Of a stretch of 64,000 bases of DNA, positions 50,630-58,421 are shown piece by piece (the stretch's first letter is position 1; every line of letters starts with the position of its first letter). The stretch is from Microplitis mediator. Taxonomy: Eukaryota; Arthropoda; Insecta; Hymenoptera; Braconidae. Location: the NCBI RefSeq assembly GCF_029852145.1, contig NC_079971.1:25632563-25696562 (forward strand), given 5' to 3'. The notes under the pieces were generated by a model. The model saw nothing but the letters and a program-made list of their open reading frames with translations, had not been told where the DNA came from and ran no database searches. Both the position numbers and the translations under genes were made by a program.

Positions 50630-51825
50630 CACATGATTCCAAATCACAGTCAAGACCTTTAGATATATAATATTTTAAATATTAATGTTTGTGTTTTTAT
50701 TTTAACTTTTTTAGAATGAATGATAACTAATGAGTTTTTAAACTAAGAATATTTTAAAAACGAGAGACTGGATCTTGATTTATTCCTTTTGAAATCAAGT
50801 ATTTAGTGATAGTTTAACAGAGTTGATTAAATTAAAATAATAAAAGAGAGAGAATAGGAAAGATAATTAATTAAAAAAATAATAATTCACAATCAATTAA
50901 TTCGTACCTGGCAAAGTTCTCCAATACTCCAACGTCCAGTTGGAAAAAGCCAAAGGGAAAAAACTTTGCCGTGATCGAAACTACCTCCCAGTAATAAAAA
51001 AGAACAAAAATATTTAAAAAAGACTATCTAGTTAGATGAGAAAGAAACAAGTCGATTCCATTATATAGTTTATTAAAAATAGTTGAAGCTTTTTTAAAAA
51101 ATTTAATACAAGTCCAAAATCTTGTTTAAATTTATTTCATAATTTTATTTATGAGCTTGTTAAATTTTAGATTTTTCAAATTTTTTTAATTCACTGCTTA
51201 TATGTAAATATATTTTAGTGCAGTTGTATAAAAAAAATAATAATAAAAAGATTACAGTGAATTGATAAAAATGATTTTTCTTTTTTAAATTTATATCAAT
51301 ATTTAGCAATAAATATTAATATTTAAATTATAACCGGTTGTAATTATTTGTAAATTTTGCTAATTAGTTGACTTATTAATAGAAAATAAAATTTAAAACG
51401 CAACAAAATTAAAAAAAAATTAAATTTATTTAATTAAAAAAATCAAAATTAAATAAGTTAATTATTTAAAGTCTTCCTGGCAACAGAAATGATAAAAAAG
51501 TAATGTTATTAAATTATATACTTGTCTACTTATGTTTTAATAATTGTGCAATATAATAAATATAATTACAATCAATTATATTATTTTTTAAATTATTTTA
51601 TTCGCCTGTACAACTTGAGTTCTCAATACACAAATATACGATTACAATAATAGTAACGATAATAGATGAGGTTAATTTCGAATAATAATAAAATATAATA
51701 TACAAACCTTAAATGTTGATAAATAATCGATATCAAGATGTACAGACTTAAGACTAACAGTAATTAGATACTTGCAATAATTTTTTTTTGTTATTTTTTT
51801 CTGAATAATTAAAAACGATTTTTAT
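50630..51825. other. AT-rich intergenic region between convergent genes
   Basis: Mgat1 (plus) and NDUFA8 (minus) converge here, so both 3' untranslated regions lie in this stretch. No reading frame or repeat stands out. A GC-richer patch at 50905-50995 has no coding signal. Confidence 0.45.
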
Positions 51826-53288
51826 TTAATGTCCCCACCACCATCTGCTACCAAATCTAGCCGGTGGTTTCGGAACATCTTCTGGTAATTTCGCCGCGAT
51901 TGGTTCATATTCTGGCAAATCTTCAACGGGTTTAGGTCTTTTGGTATCATGAACTTTAACTTCACAAAAGTAACCGTACGATGGTCGCTCAATATTCATA
52001 TGCTCGAAAACGCATTTATCCAAAACCTCTTGTGTATTACGACATCTAAAAGATATATATATATTTCGATTATGCCAGTTCATGTTCATTCTTTGACATC
52101 AGCAAATGACTCACAGGTAACTGGACTTACTCCAGTATTTTCCCTATTTTATTTCTCAGTTATTTAATTATAGTCCTGACATTTAATGCATAACTAATTG
52201 AGGTAATTAACGTAATTTTTTATTTTATTGTAAATTTGAATTAGTATGAATATAATTCAATTTGTTTTTCTATAAGGTGATCATATTGACTCTCCAGAAA
52301 TACTTGAATACTTTAAATTTATCTGTCCCAAAACGGGCCTACGACATAGCCGGCTGCTATATTTTATAAAATCATCCAAAAATCATGTCCGTTCTGGGCC
52401 TATCAACAGAATATCTAACTCAGTCAATGCTATCTACTCGGATGTGAACTTCTTCTGTCCCTACCCATCCTGTCATGTCTGTTAAAAAACTGGTACTGGA
52501 CTACAACAACTACGAACTCCTCTACGTGCAATCTTTTGTCATCATTATTTAAATATCTACATTACAATCCATCCCTCAAAGCGTATATTTGTATAACTAT
52601 TTCGCCGGTTAATTCGCCTTTACGTTAATTGTTCATGTACATTACCGATTGGCCTTATATTTTTTTAAATTGTATTTTTACTTATGTCTTTCAGTACTTG
52701 ATAAAATCCCGTTAAGGACGAAATGTTGTACGATAACTCCAGTTACCTGTGAGTAATTTACTGACGATAAAATATAAATTTAATAAATAAAATATTTACG
52801 GCATAAAAGAAACATTAGAACTTGATCGATAGACACAATTGTAGTACTGATCAAATTCTTGATAGCAATTTTTTTTGAGTTTCCTCAAAAAATCAAGAGC
52901 GCATGCTGTCACAGCTTTTCCTTCATTGACACATCGAACGGCATCCAATTCTTTGCGGCACAGCATAAATTCCTGTAAATAATTATTTGACATTACCCAA
53001 TTTATTAAGGTTATGATTTAATTACGTAACTTATTATATATAAAAATAAATAAATATAAATTGTATATTTTATGTAAAATTAAGAGTAATAAAAAATTTG
53101 TATAATTAATAAATAATATTGATAGTAATGATAACAATAATAAAAAATTAAATAAATACATTATTATGTTCCTCGCAATATTTCCCCATATAAAAAGCAG
53201 CCGCATGAAGAACTGGCCATGATAAATTAACTTCTGGAACTGTCAATTCTTCTTCTGAAGGTAAATAAGTTTTATTAGTTACTACCAT
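51826..53288 (-). CDS. NDUFA8: NADH dehydrogenase [ubiquinone] 1 alpha subcomplex subunit 8
   Basis: Accessory subunit of respiratory complex I, on the intermembrane-space side, with twin CX9C-type cysteine motifs. Minus-strand exons: 53160-53288, 52800-52972, 51826-52045, giving 173 aa, about the same length as the human 172-aa protein. Start MVVTNKTYLPSEEELTVPEV. Cysteines occur in KYCEEHNNEFMLCRK, RCVNEGKAVTACALDF, NCYQEFDQYYNCV and PCRNTQEVLDKCVF, in the family spacing. The C-terminus ends ARFGSRWWWGH, matching the GSRFYFW-type tail. The second intron (52046-52799) is 754 bp, unusually long for this gene cluster, because it contains a TIR-bounded insertion. It is head to head with IGBP1. 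Confidence 0.95.
52099..52764. mobile_element. TIR-bounded insertion in NDUFA8 intron 2
   Basis: About 666 bp with imperfect inverted ends of about 30 bp. The strongest part is ACTCACAGGTAACTGGACTT (52109-52128) against AACTCCAGTTACCTGTGAGT (52735-52754), 19 of 20 paired, and the similarity extends outward. The interior is less AT-rich than other introns here (CCAAAACGGGCCTACGACATAGCCGG region, quoted in pieces: AAAACGGGCCTACGACATAG). A word ACGAAATGTTGT lies near the right end. No protein is encoded. The class is uncertain; a Penelope-like fragment is possible. Confidence 0.6.
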
Positions 53289-53676
53289 TTTATTTATTAA
53301 TGTTTAATTAACAAATCTACTTGTTTTTTTCTTTATTTTTTTTTTTAAGCCAAAAAAATCCAGTGTGTGATCGCAGCTCCCCTACTTCGAGTTTCGATTA
53401 TCGATTTCAATGTGTAATTCTACAAGTAACTTCACTTTGTTCCCAATTTGCCGTAAACTTGTTCCAGAACAAGAATAAACTTCGGAAGTCGCCCCCACTA
53501 CCGATCACTTTTGAAATTTAGCGCGCAGAAGATCCAGAGTGGGGGTAAAAACCGAAAGCGCTCGAAGCACTTTCTTGCGGGGACACTTTTAGTAAAAAAA
53601 AATAATAATAAACATAACCATAAATTCGAAGTAAAAATAAAAACCAAGTGTTGATAAAATAATAAAAAAAATAATA
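53289..53676. promoter_or_regulatory. putative bidirectional promoter NDUFA8 / IGBP1
   Basis: 388 bp between the two start codons, transcribed outward in both directions. The centre and right side are much GC-richer than surrounding intergenic DNA (GAAAGCGCTCGAAGCAC near 53555). TTATCGATTT at 53398-53407 matches seven of eight positions of the DREF element TATCGATA, common in insect housekeeping promoters. Promoter activity is inferred from arrangement. Confidence 0.5.
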
Positions 53677-54762
53677 ATGGCATCTAATGATGATACTGAA
53701 ATAAATTTATCAGAATTATTTGACAGTGGATTTTCACTATTTAACAGCATAATGAAAAGTGATGAACCGACAAATAGTTTAAAAGTTCAATTGGATGTTA
53801 AAAAATGTATAAGTATATTTGAAAATGCAACGAAATTAGTATCCATTGCTGATATTTTTAGTAAAAATGAAGATTACAATGAAATACCTACTGAACATCT
53901 TAAATACTTTTTATTACCAGCATTACTTGGTACTTTGGCAACTAAAATATGTGATCGTGACAATCGAATGCATTATTTAAAAGTATCACAGGTATATTTT
54001 TATGATTTTCTTGAACGAGTTAAATCGTATGGTATCACCCAAGTTGAAATTCCAAAATTAAAGAGCAATGATGACTCCAATGATGATAATGATGATGATG
54101 ATAAATGTAAACAAGTTAAAAAATCACAAACAAACACAGAAATGATTCAAGATATGATGACTGTACGTCGATTAAAATTGCAGCGTTATAAAGAGCAAAA
54201 AGATCTGAAAGAAAAATTGGAAATTTATCAAAAGAGTATGGACAATCCTAATATTGATGATGAAACTAAAAGCAATTACTTTATAACTTTGATAAAATTA
54301 TATGTCCTCGAGTCTATTGATGAAATAAATTCATTGGCTGAAGAAAAAACTATAGTGGAACAAATGGCGATGATTAAAAAACATGATGGGGAAGAAAATA
54401 AAAGTAAAAAAGAATACCGACCTCCTAAATTACAACCGATAATTATTACACGCAATGAGATGCAAAAGAGAGTACTTGGTGCTGGGTATCCAAGTCTACC
54501 GGTCATGACTGTTGAAGAGTTTTATGAGAAAAAAGTTGCTGATGGCGAATGGGCTGCCAACACTGGCCCTGGACAAACTCAAGTTGCTGGTAAAAGTCTT
54601 CAGGATATGACGAATCAGAGTTCATCTGAAGATCCAGATGTTTTGAAGAAAGAAGAATTAGTTGAAAAAGATGATGAAGAATATCTTGAGCACATGAGAG
54701 CTATGGATGAGTACAAAGATGATCATAAACGCGGCTGGGGAAATCGCTACAACAGAAGCTAA
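53677..54762 (+). CDS. IGBP1: immunoglobulin-binding protein 1 / alpha4 / Tap42 (PP2A-family regulator)
   Basis: Binds and protects catalytic subunits of PP2A, PP4 and PP6 in place of the scaffold subunit, downstream of TOR. Single-exon gene of 361 aa. The N-terminal about 230 residues are helical (SELFDSGFSLFNSIMKS, LKYFLLPALLGTLATKI), as in the TAP42-like helical repeat fold. An acidic Asp/Asn loop lies near 130-143. The phosphatase-contact helix TVRRLKLQRYKEQKDLKEKL (about 159-178) keeps the conserved basic residues. The C-terminal region carries GAGYPSLPVMTVEEFYE, the strongest family signature, then an acidic tail and a basic end (DDHKRGWGNRYNRS). The start is supported by MASNDDTEINLSELFDSGF. 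It shares a short divergent promoter with NDUFA8. Confidence 0.93.
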   Translation: MASNDDTEINLSELFDSGFSLFNSIMKSDEPTNSLKVQLDVKKCISIFENATKLVSIADIFSKNEDYNEIPTEHLKYFLLPALLGTLATKICDRDNRMHYLKVSQVYFYDFLERVKSYGITQVEIPKLKSNDDSNDDNDDDDKCKQVKKSQTNTEMIQDMMTVRRLKLQRYKEQKDLKEKLEIYQKSMDNPNIDDETKSNYFITLIKLYVLESIDEINSLAEEKTIVEQMAMIKKHDGEENKSKKEYRPPKLQPIIITRNEMQKRVLGAGYPSLPVMTVEEFYEKKVADGEWAANTGPGQTQVAGKSLQDMTNQSSSEDPDVLKKEELVEKDDEEYLEHMRAMDEYKDDHKRGWGNRYNRS

Positions 54763-55096
54763 ATTATTTAATATTAATTTATACATGTACTGTATTATTT
54801 TAAGTATTAAAAACAATTTCATTATTATTTTTGGTTATTAATTTTTAAAAATGTATTTTTTTTATATATTTAATTTAAAATCATGTACAGATCAATTTAA
54901 TAAAATGATAAATTCATAGGGAAGTGTAGACAATAAATTCAAATTCATAATTTAATTTTGACCATATATTGGAATTTTATCATATAAATTCTATCGTCTA
55001 CTAAATGTTTTTGAGACATACGTCTTAATGTTTAATGATATATATAATAATCAGCATTTAAATATTTTTAATTACAATAAATAAATAACAATTTAA
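54763..55096. other. AT-rich intergenic region
   Basis: 3' side of IGBP1. Nothing distinctive is seen before the palindromic repeat begins at 55097. Confidence 0.45.
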
Positions 55097-55681
55097 ATGA
55101 GTGTGAATGTAGCAGGCATCAGACAAATTTAAAATTATCAATAAATAGAGTAAATAATTAGTAAAATTAAATTTTAAAAAAATGCGCATTTAAAAAATTT
55201 TGAAATTAATAAGTGCATTTTTTTGTAAATATTTTTTTTTTAATTATTTACGCCATTTATTTAAAAGTTTAAATTTGTCTGATGTCTGCTACATTCATAC
55301 TCATTAAATAAATAACAATTACTCTATTAATAAATGGAGTAAATAATTAATAAAATTAAATTTTTAAAAAATGCGCATTTAAAAAATTTTGAAATTAATA
55401 AGTGCATTTTTTTGTAAATATTTTTTTTTTAATTATTTACGCCATTTATTTAAAAGTTTAAATTTGTCTGATGTCTGCTACATTCATACTCATTAAATAA
55501 ATAACAATTACTCTATTAATAAATGGAGTAAATAATTAATAAAATTAAATTTTTAAAAAATGCGCATTTAAAAAATTTCAAAATTCATAAGTGCATTTTT
55601 TATATAAATTATTTTTTTAATTATTTACTCTGTTTTTGTATAATTTTAAATTTGTCTGATGTCTGCTACATTCACACTCAT
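55097..55681. repeat. palindromic element with three tandem 189-bp units
   Basis: The outer ends are inverted repeats: ATGAGTGTGAATGTAGCAGG... on the left and ...ATGTCTGCTACATTCACACTCAT on the right (quoted parts up to 20: GTCTGCTACATTCACACTCA). Inside, a unit beginning TAAATGGAGTAAATAATTA recurs at about 55142, 55331 and 55520, a period of 189 bp. Each unit is itself a hairpin, with GTAAATAATTA at one side and TAATTATTTAC at the other and ATGCGCATTT near the centre. A MITE whose interior was tandemly amplified fits best. Confidence 0.7.
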
Positions 55682-55699
55682 GATAATTGATATTTTACT

Positions 55700-55707
55700 T
55701 ATCGATA
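55700..55707. promoter_or_regulatory. DRE motif TATCGATA upstream of prohibitin-2
   Basis: Exact eight-base match to the DREF-binding element, 174 bp before the prohibitin-2 start codon. DREs are frequent in promoters of insect housekeeping and mitochondrial genes. Function is inferred from sequence and position. Confidence 0.45.
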
Positions 55708-55880
55708 GTTTAAGTTTAGAGAGAGAGAGAAAGAGAAATTAAATCAGAAGCCAACTTCAGACATAAGAAATTTTTTACTGAAAAAACGTGCACCGGCAAC
55801 ACGCAATTTTAACAATTTATTTCGTAATTACTTTTTTTATATTAACAAACCATTAATTAGTATAAATAATTGAACAAAAA

Positions 55881-57976
55881 ATGGCGCAAAGTAAATTGAA
55901 TGATTTAGCTGGAAAATTTGGTAAAAATCCCGGTGGTATAAATACTGGAATAAAAGTCTTAGCAGTGGCTGGTGCTGCGATATATGGCCTCTCACAGTCA
56001 ATGTTCACAGGTTAGATATTTTTTTATTCTTCTTATTATAAATTTATCATCAGATCGTCACTAATTATATTAATTATTTACAAAATAGTTGACGGAGGAC
56101 ACAGAGCCATTATTTTTTCACGACTTGGAGGAATTCAAAAAGATATTTTCACTGAAGGTCTACATTTTCGTATTCCCTGGTTCCAGTACCCGATAATCTA
56201 TGACATCAGAAGTCGTCCAAGAAAAATATCATCACCAACAGGATCAAAGGATCTTCAGATGGTCAATATATCACTTCGTGTTCTATCACGACCTGACGCA
56301 ATGGCATTGCCAATAATGTATCGTCAACTAGGATTAGATTACGATGAAAAAGTATTACATAATTTTTTATTCTTTTTAAATTAAATTATTTTTTAATGTT
56401 TAATTATTTAATATTTTATTTTTTAGGTACTTCCGAGTATTTGCAATGAAGTCTTGAAATCAGTAGTTGCCAAATTCAATGCATCCCAATTGATAACGAT
56501 GCGTCAACAAGTATCAATGCTAGTACGCAAAGAATTAACAGAACGTGCTAAGGATTGGAATATTGTATTGGACGATGTCTCAATTACTGAATTAAGTTTT
56601 GGTAAAGAATATACCGCCGCTGTTGAAGCTAAACAAGTTGCGCAACAGGAAGCACAACGTGCTGCGTTTGTTGTTGAACGTGCAGTACAAGAAAAACAAC
56701 AAAAAATTGTTCAAGCTGAGGGAGAAGCTGAAGCCGCTAAAAGAATATCCTTTTTATTTTTTTTAAATGCTAGGGAATTATTCCCGGTAGTCTGACTCTA
56801 ACGAGAGCCGTTACTGCTTCGATGCTCCATCAACAAAATAGTTAGCAACCCTATCCATAAGTTCTTATATAATCCATTAAAATGAGAACTTTTGGATAGG
56901 GAAGCACAGCAGGACAAATTCTGTTGTCAAAGTAAACGGAGGAATTCGAGGACAGTCTTCTGTATTCGTGAGGCCAGAAACTCAACTTGTGACGAACAAG
57001 TTGAGTTCCTAGCTAACACAGATACAAAAAACTTTCCTCCAAGGACACCAACAATGAGTACAAACTTCGCGCGGTAGCCAGAGTGAAGTTTGTCAATTTA
57101 AAACAGGAAATTCTGATATTATTATCATTTATTTATTTATATAAAAATAATAAGTCTATTTAAATCCTTAACTCCTTTGCACTTGGGTGAGGCTACTGGT
57201 ACAAATCCAGGTTACTTGAAATTACGGAAAATACGTGCAGCCCAAAGCATTTCTCGCACAGTAATTATTTTTAATAATATAAATAAAAGACATAAATTAC
57301 ATGAATGCAAATATTTAATCCAATTATTTAAATTACAGATTGCTAATTCACAAAATCGTGTTTACCTCAATGGTAATAATTTGATGCTAAATATTCACGA
57401 CGCATCATTTGATGAATCTACTGAGAAATTGAGAAGTAAGAAGTAAAGCTGAAAAATTGATTATACATATAAATAATAATTATTATTATTATTACAATTG
57501 AACCAATGTTTAATGTATTTAAGTAATTTCAAATTTCCGTTATTAATAATAATAATAATAAGGATTATTATTATTACATTTATATTTTTAAATAAATTGG
57601 TGACGGAAATATTTGAAATTTCGCATTTGAATTTGAATTGTTAATCAATGTAGATCGTCAATAAGACAAAAAGAAAATGTGTTTAGATATAATTATTTAT
57701 TTATATCATTTATTAATTCAAATCCTTTGTATATTTAAATTACAAGACAAGCACGTAATTTTTAAGTTAATTTATTTTATAGGTAAACCAAGTTGGGATA
57801 AATTGGACATTGCAACTAATAATGCTATCGAGTCAATAATTCAAATAAAGCCAGCGATCAATCAAAATATTTTAAATAACAACTATAATAATAATTATCC
57901 AGCCGACATGACCGTCAATTATTCTTCAGCTACATTATTAGAATCTGCTGTCAATGCTGCTAAACTTATTTTATAA
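55881..57976 (+). CDS. Phb2: prohibitin-2, with U12-type AT-AC intron and two alternative C-termini
   Basis: Forms the ring complex with prohibitin-1 in the mitochondrial inner membrane that organises membrane proteins and protects them from proteases. Exons: 55881-56010, 56089-56351, 56427-56744, 57183-57260, 57339-57446 (short form, 298 aa). Alternatively exon 5 ends at 57435 and joins 57783-57976 (359 aa). The N-terminal anchor is about residues 24-42 (IKVLAVAGAAIYGL), then the PHB/SPFH domain (HRAIIFSRLGGIQKDIFTEG) and the coiled coil (VEAKQVAQQEAQRAAF). The join AEAAKR|LGEATGTNPGYLKLRKIRAA across 56744/57183 is exactly what the family requires and needs an AT-AC intron. The short end STEKLRSKK matches the usual animal length; the long end STEKLRSKPSWDKLD adds an Asn-rich tail. 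Confidence 0.95.
56745..57182 (+). other. AT-AC U12-type (minor spliceosome) intron of prohibitin-2
   Basis: The donor is ATATCCTTTTT directly after the AGA codon, identical to the U12 donor consensus ATATCCTTT. The branch site TCCTTAAC at 57165-57172 is a perfect U12 branch motif, and its adenosine lies about 11-12 nt before the terminal AC (57181-57182). No GT-AG pair preserves the conserved K-R-L-G-E join. The intron is 438 nt, several times longer than the others in this gene apart from the last, because of a structured insert. Confidence 0.93.
56765..57110 (+). ncRNA. candidate intron-hosted structured RNA (H/ACA or scaRNA-like)
   Basis: About 345 nt, much less AT-rich than other introns here. 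Perfect or near-perfect stems: CCCTATCC/GGATAGGG (56849-56856 with 56894-56901) continuing after a 2x2 internal loop into AAGTTCT/AGAACTT (56859-56865 with 56885-56891); AACTCAACTTG/CAAGTTGAGTT (56979-56989 with 56997-57007, 7-nt loop); ACAAACTTC/GAAGTTTGT (57060-57068 with 57085-57093). The middle hairpin has a possible pocket, then a short TCTGT/ACAGA stem and ACA at 57024-57026, 16 nt after the upper stem, as in H/ACA guide hairpins. From memory, human PHB2 hosts a scaRNA (SCARNA12) in an intron, which fits. No clear C/D box pair was found and the target is unknown. Confidence 0.5.
57524..57620 (+). other. hairpin inside the optional last intron of prohibitin-2
   Basis: AATTTCAAATTTCCGT (57525-57540) pairs with ACGGAAATATTTGAAATT (57603-57620), with AAT/ATT repeats filling the loop and able to pair as well. 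It lies 88 nt beyond the alternative donor GTAAGA (57436), between it and the acceptor at 57782, so it could influence retention of this intron. The structure is seen; the regulation is inferred. Confidence 0.4.
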
Positions 57977-58421
57977 TTTACAACATAAATAGATAACTAC
58001 TAAGTTTATATTTTTTGTTTAAATTGTGCTTGTCTTGTCTCCCATCCTCATTTAATTTTATTCTCCACTATAAATAATCCGAGTTCTTGTTATCTTATTA
58101 TTTTTAGTACCAGAATTTACCGTTTTAAAATTATCAGCGTGAGCACGTGTCACTCGGTACTTTTTTTATTTTTTTCAGCCATATCGTAATTTTATTGTTG
58201 AAAAATAAACTTTTTTATAAAACATCAATTTGTTAACCGAAGGTAAATTTATTTTTTTATTACTTTTAATTTATTTACTCTTAATTATTTATTTGAAAAA
58301 ACTCAAAGACATAACCTCTTTTTGGTTTAATTAATTAATTAATTAATTAAAATATTTATTACTTAAGTGGTTAATAAAATTTAAAAAAATAAAATGATGC
58401 AACTTTATTTTGCAATTGCAG
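57977..58421. promoter_or_regulatory. intergenic region and probable 5' non-coding exon of AspRS
   Basis: The AspRS ATG (58422) is directly preceded by TTTTGCAATTGCAG, a good splice acceptor, so a non-coding first exon is likely. A candidate ends at GTTAACCGAAG with the donor GTAAATTT near 58242. A GC-richer stretch at 58130-58165 (GCGTGAGCACGTGTCAC, containing CACGTG) may be promoter sequence. Confidence 0.4.

Noticed and set aside
52680..52745. Active hammerhead ribozyme
   Set aside because: The core reads TTGATAA instead of CTGATGA, and the sequence just before it does not pair with the sequence after a possible cleavage site.
56765..57110. C/D box snoRNA in the prohibitin-2 intron
   Set aside because: A CTGA is present near 57113, but no convincing RUGAUGA C box with a closing terminal stem was found, so only an H/ACA-like or unspecified structured RNA is proposed.
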